Origin: Gp7-AA6 sp036395755
GTDB taxonomy: Bacteria; Acidobacteriota; Thermoanaerobaculia; UBA5066; Gp7-AA6
DNA length: 64,000 nt
Assembly: GCA_036395755.1 (NCBI GenBank)
Contig: DASWCZ010000028.1
Span: 65,645 to 129,644, forward strand
Reading direction: 5' to 3'
Shown: positions 7,787 to 15,476 of the stretch, piece by piece
Position numbering within the stretch: the first letter of the stretch is position 1
Layout of the letters: each line of letters opens with the position of its first letter
Translations under genes and position numbers: made by a program
The notes under the pieces: generated by a model
The model's input: only the letters and a program-made list of their open reading frames with translations
What the model was told of the DNA's origin: nothing
Databases searched by the model: none

Positions 7787-8028
7787 TCACCCGAACCGGA
7801 AGCTCGTCTTGCGGTGCAGCGGGCTGTTCTCGTGGCCGATGAGAGCCCGGGTGATCCAGTCGGATTCCGTGATCAGCAACTTCGGTTCCCGCGTTTTCTC
7901 GGGCAGGTCGAACACGAGCCTCGTCACGTACGACTCGCCCGGCAGCATTGATCGCGAGAGCGGGTTCGAGCGCGCGCTGGCCAGCCGGATCGGGCCGGAA
8001 ACCCGCTCGAGCCGCCGCTGGAGGTCTC
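7787..8028 (-). pseudogene. 3' remnant of a secreted/membrane protein gene
   Basis: Directly after the stop of the GWxTD gene, the reverse strand holds about 75 codons in another frame that read like a real protein end: GPIRLASARSNPLSRSML, PGESYVTRLVFDLPEKTREP, KLLITESDWITRALIGHENS, PLHRKTSFRF, then TGA. The pattern (PGES...LVFDLP...LIGHENSPLHRKT) resembles the C-terminal beta-sandwich of larger acidobacterial proteins. No upstream portion or credible start exists, because the frame runs into the antisense of the GWxTD gene. Its stop is 2 bp from the stop of the VWA pseudogene, so two decayed genes meet tail to tail. Family membership is from memory and unconfirmed. Confidence 0.5.
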
Positions 8029-9558
8029 TTAACGCGCCGAGACCTTGGTCGGGGGAGCCAGGACCCGGAAATCCGCGCGCCGCAGGACGCTGTGGCCCGC
8101 TCCGTCCCGAACCGTCACGTAGAGGACGTAACTGCCGGGCTCGAGCGAAGAAAGGGGAAGCTCGTAGCCGAAGGCATACCGCCCCGGGGCGATCTCCTGC
8201 AGCTGAACGGGAGACGCGGGACGAGCCGCGACCGTGCGGGGTCCGTGGAGCAACCGCAGCTCCTGCGTGACCTTGTCCCCTTCGGACAGGTTGGCCAGCT
8301 GGACGAAGTACCAGAGCGATTCGGTGCGCGAGAAGGTGGCGTCGGCCCGCGGGAGCGCCTCGGCCGACCCGAAAAGGAAGGAGCTCTCCCCTCCCTTGCC
8401 GGGCGGACTCATTCCGGCAGAGACGAGCATGCTCGATATGGCGAAATCGCCCTCGAGCTCCGGCACGCGGAGGGGGATCGTCCCGGATGCCACCGGACGG
8501 TCCCCCTCTCCCGTCACGGCGAACGAAGCGGAGTAGTTGCCGGGCGGCAGGTCGAATCGGCGCACGAAGACGCGGCCGGGTCGCGCCGTCGGCAGAGTCG
8601 AGGATGCCGCGGCGTTCTCGGAACCGGCCGTGATCTCCCGTCCCCCCTCGTCGGCGCGGATGAGCGCGTGGAACGTCAGCTTCCCGGTTCCCGCTTCCCT
8701 GCCTTCCGGCAGAAAGACCCAGGCGAGCGTCTCGGGCTTGTCTCTCGTGCCCCAGAGAACCGCGTTCCCGAAGACCGGCTGCTTCTCGTCTTCCGAGACC
8801 GCCTGGGGAGGAGCTTTTTCGAGGATCGCGCGCACCGCGGCGGAGAGAGGCATCACCGTAAGTGGCCGCGGCGCGGGGGCGATGGGCGCGAGAGCGGCCA
8901 TGGGCACCGCCGGGGCGGGCATAAGGTCGGGGTTGACGATCGTCTTGCGAGCGAGCCTCTCGCGGTACTCGTGAACGAGACCGGGATTCTGGAGCTCGTC
9001 CTTGTGCCGGTTCGGCTCCATGACGAAGTTGACCGAGAACGACGGCACTCCGAGGGCGTTCAAGACGTTTGGCGTCCGTTCGAGATCGTAGATCCACGTG
9101 TGGGTCGTCTCGGTCCCTTCGGCGATGCCGACCGGCAGGTCGGGGCTGCCAGCGACGGGTCGCCGCGGAGGAGGTGGTGGTGCCGTGTGCGTCTCCTGCA
9201 CTCGAGCGGGCGTCCCGAAGACGACGAAAACGAAGCCCTGGCTCGTTCGCGAGCCCGGGATCTTCTCGATCCGATATCGCGCATCGGCCGTGCGAATGCG
9301 GGCCAGAACCAGGTCCCGGAATTCGTTCGCAGCAGTTCCCGGCGACGGGTCGCGTTTCAACCAGTAGCGCTCGACGAAGTCGAGACGGCTCTCGCTTGAG
9401 TGCAATCCGTTCCACTCGCGGCGCTCCGCGGCAGTCAGGAAGTAGGCTTGTGGAGAGTTCGCCCAATTCTCATCGTCGGGCCCCGTCGGGATCGATCCGC
9501 TGGAAACCAGTGGAACGAGCACGAGCGCAAGGGCGAGAAGGCCCGTGAAGAGTTTCAT
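8029..9558 (-). CDS. GWxTD-domain secreted protein
   Basis: 509 residues from the ATG at 9558 (signal peptide MKLFTGLLALALVLVPLVSS). The N-terminal ~150 residues carry the acidobacterial GWxTD domain: ENWANSPQAYFLTAAERREW, FVERYWLKRDPSPGTAANEF, DARYRIEKIPGSRTSQGFVF, VFGTP. A Pro/Ala-rich middle follows. The C-terminal ~250 residues are beta-rich with repeated features (RRFDLPPGNYSASFAVTGEG, SLEPGSYVLYVTVRDGAG). TAGAAT at 9566-9571 lies 7 nt before this ATG and decides the start over the ATG at 9567. It shares its layout with the protein at 12736-14505, and the pair flanks a TonB receptor. Likely exported; function unknown. Confidence 0.85.
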   Translation of the reverse strand: MKLFTGLLALALVLVPLVSSGSIPTGPDDENWANSPQAYFLTAAERREWNGLHSSESRLDFVERYWLKRDPSPGTAANEFRDLVLARIRTADARYRIEKIPGSRTSQGFVFVVFGTPARVQETHTAPPPPPRRPVAGSPDLPVGIAEGTETTHTWIYDLERTPNVLNALGVPSFSVNFVMEPNRHKDELQNPGLVHEYRERLARKTIVNPDLMPAPAVPMAALAPIAPAPRPLTVMPLSAAVRAILEKAPPQAVSEDEKQPVFGNAVLWGTRDKPETLAWVFLPEGREAGTGKLTFHALIRADEGGREITAGSENAAASSTLPTARPGRVFVRRFDLPPGNYSASFAVTGEGDRPVASGTIPLRVPELEGDFAISSMLVSAGMSPPGKGGESSFLFGSAEALPRADATFSRTESLWYFVQLANLSEGDKVTQELRLLHGPRTVAARPASPVQLQEIAPGRYAFGYELPLSSLEPGSYVLYVTVRDGAGHSVLRRADFRVLAPPTKVSAR

Positions 9559-9565
9559 CGGCGCC

Positions 9566-9571
9566 ATTCTA
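9566..9571 (-). promoter_or_regulatory. -10-like TAGAAT before GWxTD gene
   Basis: On the reverse strand TAGAAT is followed by 7 nt and the ATG at 9558. This fits a leaderless transcript and selects that ATG. Confidence 0.5.
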
Positions 9572-9607
9572 TGTCCCCGATCTGCGGCCTTCGCGGCGCT
9601 CCGTGCT

Positions 9608-9636
9608 AAAAGAAAAGGCCCCGGCAAGCCGGGGCC
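9608..9636 (-). terminator. Rho-independent terminator of the TonB receptor gene
   Basis: On the reverse strand GGCCCCGGC (9636-9628), a TT loop and GCCGGGGCC (9625-9617) form a perfect 9-bp stem followed by TTTTCTTTT. It lies 22 nt past the receptor stop codon. Confidence 0.9.
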
Positions 9637-9657
9637 CCGGAGGAACCAAAGCAAGAC

Positions 9658-12435
9658 TTAGAAGCGCATCAGGGCGGTGAGGCGGTATTGACGAGGCGTC
9701 TGGAAAGCGTTCCTCGAGGTCGGAAGACCGAAGCTCGAAGAGGCAGGACTCGGTATGAGACTGATCAGCGTGTTGCTGGTCTGTGGCTGCTGGTTCGTCA
9801 CATTGAAGACTTCGCCCTTCACGCCGACCTCGAGCGGACCCCAGGGCTTGAACACGCCTTCGAGCGCGAAGTCGAGCCGGTAGGAGTCGGGCAGCCGGTG
9901 CGATCCGGGCTTCTCGTAGGCATAGTTGAACAGGTAGCCGTGGACCCGAGAGGGAGCGCTGCGTTGGGCGTTGTAGGGAAGGCCCGACTGCCAGATGAAC
10001 GAGGGAGCCGCTGTGATCGAGACCCACTTGAGAGGCAACGTGTACGCCGTGAACGCCTTAAAGATGTGCGTCCGGTCGTAGGATGCGAGGCCATTGCGAT
10101 TGACGTCCGTCACCTGCGGGCAGGGAGCGGTCGTGACCGTGCCGGCTGTGTCGCGGTACCTGCAGTTCTCAGTCGCGAAATCGAAGAGCTGCGAGGAGTA
10201 ATTGGCGAACTGGTTCCCCTCCGCGCGGGAGAGGGTGTAATTGAGGGCCCCCTGCCAATTGCGCGAGAAGCGCTTGTCGAACGTGACCTCGAGCGCCTTG
10301 TAGTAGCGCTTCAAGAGATCACTGCTGAAGTTCTCCGGCTCCGTGATTACGGCACCAGCCGCCGCGTTGAAAACTTTTCGGTCGTCGACGAGGTCGTTCC
10401 AGTGGCGGTAAATTCCGCGCACACCCACGGCCATCGTGTTGCCCAGCTGCTGCTGGAATGCCACGTTGAATTCGTCGAGGTACGATGGATTGAGATCTTT
10501 ATTGATCGGCGTCAAGCCTGCCCCTTGCCGGATCTGCTCATCCAAGACCCACTGTGTCCCGTCCCAAAGATAGATATCCCTGTTGGTCTCCTGCGGAATC
10601 CCCGAGTAAACCGAGTCCGCGATGTCCTGGATCAGGAACTGGTAGTAGCGGCCATAGGAGGCCGAGGCGAGGCTCTTGCCGTTGCCGAAAATGTCGTAGA
10701 CACCGGTCAGGCGGGGCGAAACGTTGGTCGTGTCAATGACCGTATGTCCGATGTCGCTCTTCCCCTTCTGGTAGTCCAGGCGCGCTCCAACGTTGAAGAA
10801 GAGATGCTTGCCGACTTCGAACTTGTCCAGCAAATAGGCGCCGTAGATCTTGCCCGTCGAGACCGATTCCGCCGGGTTGATGAAGGTGTCGCGCTCGTCA
10901 CCTGGATTGAGCGTCATTTGCCGCGTCACAGGGTCGAAGTCCGTCACGTAGAAGACTTCGTTGTTCGGATAAGTGAACAAGGCGATGGATTTCAGGTCCT
11001 GATAGTCCAGCCCGGCCTTGAACTGGTGGGAGTTGCCGAAGAGCTGCTGGTAGAGGTTGAACGCCAGGTTCGCCTGCTTGCGCGGGCGCTTGACATACCC
11101 GTTGAAGGTCGCGCCGTTGTAGTAAAGGTTGTCGCGCAAGTTGAAGATCGGTGAGCCGTTGCCCTCGAAGGGTCGGACGAAGATGTCGCCGTCTTGCTGC
11201 GCATAGAGGGCCTCTCCCGAAAGATTCGACCCGAAGACGCCGGACCAGCGGGCTTGCCACACGCAGAGACCGCCGCAGTCGTTCTGGTCTTGCGACGTCA
11301 GGGCCTCACGCTCGGCGGAGACGATCCCGCCGCCGATATTCCAGTAGTCAACAACGAAGCCATTGATCGGGTCGCTGTTCACGGCGCCGCTAAAGAGGTG
11401 AGACGGTGTCGCCTGAAACGTGATTTTCCCGTCCCAGAGCTTGACGTCGGTCTTCTGCTGATAGCTCTCCCCCGTTCCGTTGGGGTGAGGCGTGGAAGTC
11501 CCCGTCTGCGAGAATGCGCTGGGAACGGTCGCCCACTCGTAGGCCCCGAAGAACCAGAGGTGGTCTTTCCAGAAGGGTCCGCCCAGTGTCACGGTGTAGC
11601 GGTAGACATCCTTGTCGAATTTCGTGCGGTTCCAGGGAAGTCCGGTCAAGCGGTTCACGCCCTTGTTGTCGGCGTCCCACTTATCGTTGTTTACGATCGC
11701 CTTCGCCGAACCGGAGAAGGTGTTCGTTCCCGACTTCGTGATCACGTTGACGATGGCGCCCTGCGCGCGACCGTACTCCGCGGAGATCCCGGAGGTGGAG
11801 ACCACGACCTCGTCGATCGCCTCGTAGTTGAAGTTCTGGCCGAAAGTCCCGGTCGTCACGTCGGTCGTGTCCACGCCGTCGAAGAGATACTGATTGTTGC
11901 TGGAGAGCGCGCCGTGCGCGTTGGGGTTGGCGCCGCCGGTGACGCCGGGAGCGTTCTGGATCAAAGTCTGGTAGCTGCGTCCGATCGCGAGCTTCTGGGT
12001 TAGGACCGAGCTGACGGTGGTGGTCGCGCTCGTGTTGGTCTTGTCGACGAGCGGGACCTCGCCCGTGACCTGGACCCTCTCCTCGGTCGGCGCGAGCCGC
12101 ATTGTCACGTTGACGTCGGTCGTTTTGTCCGGGGCCGCGATATTGCCCGTCTTCTCCACGGTCGTGAAGCCCGAGAGGCTGGTGCGGACGGTGTAGGGAC
12201 CCGGCTGCAGGAGCGGGAACTTGAAGGAGCCGGTCGCGTCGGTCGTCTGGGTGCGCCGGAAGCCCTTGTCGGCGCTCACGAGCTCGACCGTCACGCCCGG
12301 AATCCCGCCGCCCTGCTCGTCCAGGACCCGCCCCGAGATCGTTCCCAGAAGTGTTCCGTCGGCGAGCAGGAAGGTGGGTACCGCGAGCGCGAGAATCCCG
12401 AGCGCGATCAGGGTAAATCGAAATCGACTACGCAT
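9658..12435 (-). CDS. TonB-dependent receptor with carboxypeptidase-regulatory-like domain
   Basis: 925 residues. Signal peptide MRSRFRFTLIALGILALAVP, then a carboxypeptidase-regulatory-like domain (GTISGRVLDEQGGGIPGVTV ... DATGSFKFPLLQPGPYTV). A plug domain follows (SYQTLIQNAPGV, QYLFDGVDTTDVTTG, IDEVVVSTSGISAEYGRAQG), then a ~680-residue beta-barrel ending ALMRF, an aromatic-terminated last strand. GAGAGGGAG before the ATG is a good Shine-Dalgarno, and a strong terminator follows. Such Oar-like receptors import or export large ligands across the outer membrane using TonB energy. The substrate cannot be inferred. The flanking GWxTD genes are on the same strand but have their own signals. Confidence 0.94.
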   Translation of the reverse strand: MRSRFRFTLIALGILALAVPTFLLADGTLLGTISGRVLDEQGGGIPGVTVELVSADKGFRRTQTTDATGSFKFPLLQPGPYTVRTSLSGFTTVEKTGNIAAPDKTTDVNVTMRLAPTEERVQVTGEVPLVDKTNTSATTTVSSVLTQKLAIGRSYQTLIQNAPGVTGGANPNAHGALSSNNQYLFDGVDTTDVTTGTFGQNFNYEAIDEVVVSTSGISAEYGRAQGAIVNVITKSGTNTFSGSAKAIVNNDKWDADNKGVNRLTGLPWNRTKFDKDVYRYTVTLGGPFWKDHLWFFGAYEWATVPSAFSQTGTSTPHPNGTGESYQQKTDVKLWDGKITFQATPSHLFSGAVNSDPINGFVVDYWNIGGGIVSAEREALTSQDQNDCGGLCVWQARWSGVFGSNLSGEALYAQQDGDIFVRPFEGNGSPIFNLRDNLYYNGATFNGYVKRPRKQANLAFNLYQQLFGNSHQFKAGLDYQDLKSIALFTYPNNEVFYVTDFDPVTRQMTLNPGDERDTFINPAESVSTGKIYGAYLLDKFEVGKHLFFNVGARLDYQKGKSDIGHTVIDTTNVSPRLTGVYDIFGNGKSLASASYGRYYQFLIQDIADSVYSGIPQETNRDIYLWDGTQWVLDEQIRQGAGLTPINKDLNPSYLDEFNVAFQQQLGNTMAVGVRGIYRHWNDLVDDRKVFNAAAGAVITEPENFSSDLLKRYYKALEVTFDKRFSRNWQGALNYTLSRAEGNQFANYSSQLFDFATENCRYRDTAGTVTTAPCPQVTDVNRNGLASYDRTHIFKAFTAYTLPLKWVSITAAPSFIWQSGLPYNAQRSAPSRVHGYLFNYAYEKPGSHRLPDSYRLDFALEGVFKPWGPLEVGVKGEVFNVTNQQPQTSNTLISLIPSPASSSFGLPTSRNAFQTPRQYRLTALMRF

Positions 12436-12735
12436 AGCTCTCCCTCTCTTTTAAAAAAATCGTTCAAAAGCGAAAAACTCGCACAGCGAGACGCAGTTGT
12501 CGACCCCAGAATGGCAAGAAGGGTGCCACCGTGACAGCCCGTCCCCAATCCCACAAACCTATGATGCAGAGTCAGTTGTATGGATTAAGGAGTCCTAAAG
12601 ACCCCCGCCGAATTCAAACGGTTGGATACAACTCCACCGCAACGGATCAACGCCCATTTTTTCGTGACGGAGCGGAATCGAGCCGGGACTCGGGAGCCCG
12701 GTCGCTCTATCCCGTCACGGCTTCTCGCTCTCCCG
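12436..12735. other. Intergenic stretch between GWxTD gene and TonB receptor
   Basis: No gene was recognised. The stretch contains the receptor's Shine-Dalgarno next to 12436. It also has an inverted repeat with 8-bp arms (AGTTGTAT 12574-12581 and ATACAACT 12626-12633) separated by 44 bp, which could be an operator upstream of the receptor. No clear -10/-35 pair was found. Confidence 0.4.
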
Positions 12736-14505
12736 TCACGGTTTCTTGGCCGGCGCCTTCGGCTTGGGCGCGGTCTTTGCGGCGGCCGCCCGGGAGGGCA
12801 GCGAGCCGTCCGGGTTCAGCACGACGAAGTCCTCCTTGCGCTCGATCCCCTTGTAGGCCACCGAGTCCTTCGGTGCGTTCATGTCGCGGACCTGGATCCC
12901 GAACGTGTAGTAGCCGGCCTCGAAGCTCGACAACGGGATCTCGCTGCCGCTCGCGAAGTAGCCGGCGGCGAGAGGCTGCAGCTCGGCCGGGCTGGTCAAC
13001 GGCTGAAAAGCGTCCTTGCCGTCACGCTGGACGCTGATGCGGGTCATGATGCGCGGCTTCGGCTCGGCGGCGGGAGCGGCGGCCGTCGTTCCCGGCGTTG
13101 TCGCCGGAGCAGGCGGCGGAGTCGCCCCGGCGGCGGTCGCGGGATTGGAGACCGCGTAGAAATACCAGAGGCTGTCTTCCTTCGCGAACTTGCGGTCCGC
13201 TTTCGGCTCGACCTTGATCGGCTTTTCCATGCCGAAGACGAACGGGTCCGTGGGCGAGGGACGCTTGGTGAGCGGCGTCAAGGTGTTGGCGAGAATGAGC
13301 GGCGACACACCGAACTCGTTCGGGTGCGACTCGAGCTTGAAATTCGCCGCGGCCGTCGCCACCGGGGCGCCGCCAGACGCCGGGAACAGTCCGAACGCCC
13401 CGCGGTAGCTGCCCGGGGGCAGTGCGATCGAGCGGTCGAAGGCCTTGTCCGTGCGGCTGCCGCTCTTCACCTCGACCAAAGAGGCATCCTCCCAGTAAGA
13501 CCCGACCGGCTGATTCGCTTCGTTCCAGACCACGCCGCCGAACTTCAAGCCTTGCGCGGCCTTCTCGTTCGGGACGTAGAACTGGAGCGCATAGAAGGGC
13601 TCGCCCGTGATCGTGCGAAAGTCCCCTGCCCAGAAGGTGCCTTCCGCCTTCGATCTCGGAGTCAATCCTTCCAGCGCGGAGCGGACCTCCGCGGGAATCG
13701 TCGCCGAGGCAGCCGAAGCCGGGGGGGGCGGCGCCGCCGCGACGGCGGGCGCACGACCGGCGGAGGCGGCGGGAGCCGGAGCGGGAGCCGGAGCGGGAGC
13801 CGGAGGCGCGGCGGCGGCGGGAGCGGCCGGAGCGCCGGTTGCCGCCGCGGGGACGGCCGGCGCGATCCCGGCTGTGGCCGTCGTAGCGGAAGGGCTGACG
13901 ATCGATTTCTCGGCGACCTTCCCGATCGCCTTCTCGGCCGCGGATCCTCCCATCAGGTCGTCGGTCCCGCGCTGCGGATCGACGTTCATCCGGACGCGCA
14001 GCTCTCCGATTCCAAGCGAGGGGTCGAACTTCTCCTTGCCGTACGTCCAGGTCGTCATGACCGCGCCGCCCGAGTCGAAGGTCGACGCGCGCGTGTCGAT
14101 AGAAGGTGCGGTCAGCCCGCCGCTGTCCTGGACCGCTCCTTCCTGGGGCCGCTCGGTCGAAACCCGGGTCGGAAGACCGAGCACGACGAGAAGGCGCCCG
14201 CGGTTCGTCTCCGACCCCCGCTTGTTGCGCATTTTGAACTGGTTGTCGGCCGCCTCGATGCGCCGGCGTACTTCGTCCCGGAACTCGTTGGCGGCGGTCG
14301 CCGGATTCGGATCCCGTTTCGCCCAGTAGTCGGTGATGAACTTTTCGGCGTCCGCGTCCGTCGAGACTTTCGACCAGGCCTCCTTCTCGGCCGAGGTCAG
14401 GAAATACGCCTCCGCGGACTTGCCCCAATCCTTGTACTTGGAAAGCTGCGCCAGGGCGATCGTGGCAAACGCGAGCCCGGCGGCAGCCAAGAGTGCTCTT
14501 TTCAC
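12736..14505 (-). CDS. GWxTD-domain secreted protein with Ala/Pro linker
   Basis: 589 residues, GTG start at 14505 with GGAGG in front. Signal peptide MKRALLAAAGLAFATIALAQ, then the GWxTD domain (YKDWGKSAEAYFLTSAEKEA, FITDYWAKRDPNPATAANEF, RLLVVLGLPTRV). A linker of ~65 residues made almost only of Ala, Pro and Gly follows; part of it is encoded by a 12-bp tandem repeat GGAGCCGGAGCG near 13772-13805. The C-terminal half is beta-rich (ALPPGSYRGAFGLFP, SSFEAGYYTFGIQVRDM) and ends in a Lys/Pro/Ala tail. It is a longer paralogue of the gene at 8029-9558. TAGAAT at 14530-14535 may be its -10. Role unknown; exported. Confidence 0.84.
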   Translation of the reverse strand: MKRALLAAAGLAFATIALAQLSKYKDWGKSAEAYFLTSAEKEAWSKVSTDADAEKFITDYWAKRDPNPATAANEFRDEVRRRIEAADNQFKMRNKRGSETNRGRLLVVLGLPTRVSTERPQEGAVQDSGGLTAPSIDTRASTFDSGGAVMTTWTYGKEKFDPSLGIGELRVRMNVDPQRGTDDLMGGSAAEKAIGKVAEKSIVSPSATTATAGIAPAVPAAATGAPAAPAAAAPPAPAPAPAPAPAASAGRAPAVAAAPPPPASAASATIPAEVRSALEGLTPRSKAEGTFWAGDFRTITGEPFYALQFYVPNEKAAQGLKFGGVVWNEANQPVGSYWEDASLVEVKSGSRTDKAFDRSIALPPGSYRGAFGLFPASGGAPVATAAANFKLESHPNEFGVSPLILANTLTPLTKRPSPTDPFVFGMEKPIKVEPKADRKFAKEDSLWYFYAVSNPATAAGATPPPAPATTPGTTAAAPAAEPKPRIMTRISVQRDGKDAFQPLTSPAELQPLAAGYFASGSEIPLSSFEAGYYTFGIQVRDMNAPKDSVAYKGIERKEDFVVLNPDGSLPSRAAAAKTAPKPKAPAKKP

Positions 14506-14572
14506 GGTCCCTCCTCGAATAGGCTCGGGATTCTAGTACCGGCCCCGGCCACGGGGGAGGAAAACCGGGGGA

Positions 14573-14602
14573 CGAAGAGAGTTCTTCCGGAGACGGAAGA
14601 AC
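14573..14602 (-). terminator. Candidate terminator of the dnaK-hsp20-hspR operon
   Basis: GTTCTTCCG and CGGAAGAAC (14602-14594 and 14589-14581 on the reverse strand) form a perfect 9-bp stem with a 4-nt loop, followed by TCTCTTCG. It begins 9 nt after the hspR stop codon. Confidence 0.65.
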
Positions 14603-14610
14603 GGCGAGCC

Positions 14611-14982
14611 CTACTTTCTGACGAGGGACGTCGGCTGGAATCGGGTCAGCGCGAGCGACCGTCCGCCGGCCGAGCGCGCATCCGCTTCCTCCTTGAGCAC
14701 GGAAATGACCTGGCGGACCTCTCCCTGCATCCTTTCCATCCTCTCCTTCATGTGGAGGATGACCTCGACGCCCGCCAGATTGACTCCCAGGTGCCTCGTC
14801 AGCGACAGAATGATCTCGAGCCGCTCGACGGTGTCGGGGTCGTAGACGCGGGTATTCCCCTGGGTCCGCGTGGGTCGCAGGAGGCCTTCCCGCTCGTACA
14901 TCCGCAAGGTCTGCGGATGGATGCCGTACCTCTCGGAGATGGCGCCGATGCGAAGGCCGACGACGCCCGCTCTCTTCCTCAC
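14611..14982 (-). CDS. hspR: HspR-like MerR-family heat-shock repressor
   Basis: 123 residues, GTG start overlapping the hsp20 stop by 4 bp. The N-terminal winged helix-turn-helix is of the MerR/HspR type (LRIGAISERYGIHPQTLRMY, EREGLLRPTRTQGNTRVYDP). A dimerising helix follows (TVERLEIILSLTRHLGVNLA, GVEVILHMKERMERMQGEV). HspR represses dnaK operons by binding inverted repeats at their promoters, and DnaK acts as co-repressor in the known actinobacterial systems. Being last gene of its own operon fits autoregulation. Candidate sites are the repeats around 17424-17495. Confidence 0.9.
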   Translation of the reverse strand: MRKRAGVVGLRIGAISERYGIHPQTLRMYEREGLLRPTRTQGNTRVYDPDTVERLEIILSLTRHLGVNLAGVEVILHMKERMERMQGEVRQVISVLKEEADARSAGGRSLALTRFQPTSLVRK

Positions 14983-15431
14983 CGTGCCTTCTTCGCCTCG
15001 ACCAAGATCGGCTGCGCCCGATCGGTCTTCGGCGCGACGACGCGCAGGATCCCGGACTTCAACGTCGCCTTGATCCGCGATGAGTCGATCGAAGCGGGAA
15101 CGGAGAAGTCGCGCGAGAAGCTGCCGTAGATCCGCTCCATGCGGACGAATTGTCGCGGCGGCACCCCCTCGTCGACGCGCCGGATTCCCGAAACGCGAAG
15201 CTTGCCGTCGAGCGATTCCAGATGGACGTCCTCGAGCTGGACGCCGGGAAGTTCGACCGAGAGGACGACCTCCTCCGCGGTCTCATATACATCGGCGGCC
15301 GGCGACCAGAGCGCCGCGTCCAAGCCCTCGTCGGGAAACTCGGTGCGATGAATCGTCTCTTCGAAGAGGCGGTTCATCTTTTCCTGGATCGCGAAAAGAT
15401 CCTGCAGCGAGCTCCATCGGAAGCCACTCAT
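14979..15431 (-). CDS. Small heat-shock protein (Hsp20/alpha-crystallin family)
   Basis: 150 residues. ATP-independent holdase chaperone. After an N-terminal arm (FAIQEKMNRLFEETI) comes the alpha-crystallin domain: SPAADVYETAEEVVLSVELP, GVQLEDVHLESLDGKLRVSG, RQFVRMERIYGSFSRDFSVP. The domain ends with the classic GILRVVAPK (G-I/V-L motif), and a short C-terminal tail follows. It lies 45 bp after dnaK and overlaps hspR by 4 bp, so the three genes form one heat-shock operon. Confidence 0.93.
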   Translation of the reverse strand: MSGFRWSSLQDLFAIQEKMNRLFEETIHRTEFPDEGLDAALWSPAADVYETAEEVVLSVELPGVQLEDVHLESLDGKLRVSGIRRVDEGVPPRQFVRMERIYGSFSRDFSVPASIDSSRIKATLKSGILRVVAPKTDRAQPILVEAKKAR

Positions 15432-15476
15432 CTCGCCCCCTCGCTCCGCTCTCCAGCCTGACCGGCGGGCTCCGCC

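Noticed and set aside
4786..7842. About 1,000-codon forward frame spanning the PATAN-HDOD and VWA genes
   Set aside because: Low-complexity Arg/Gly/Pro sequence overlapping two recognisable proteins in other frames.
8649..8700. Possible insertion-sequence or transposase traces near the decayed genes
   Set aside because: No transposase motif, terminal inverted repeats or target duplications were found around 7569-9558.
13772..13805. 12-bp tandem repeat GGAGCCGGAGCG as a mobile or CRISPR-like array
   Set aside because: It is inside the Ala/Pro linker of the GWxTD protein, in frame, with no spacers; a low-complexity coding repeat.
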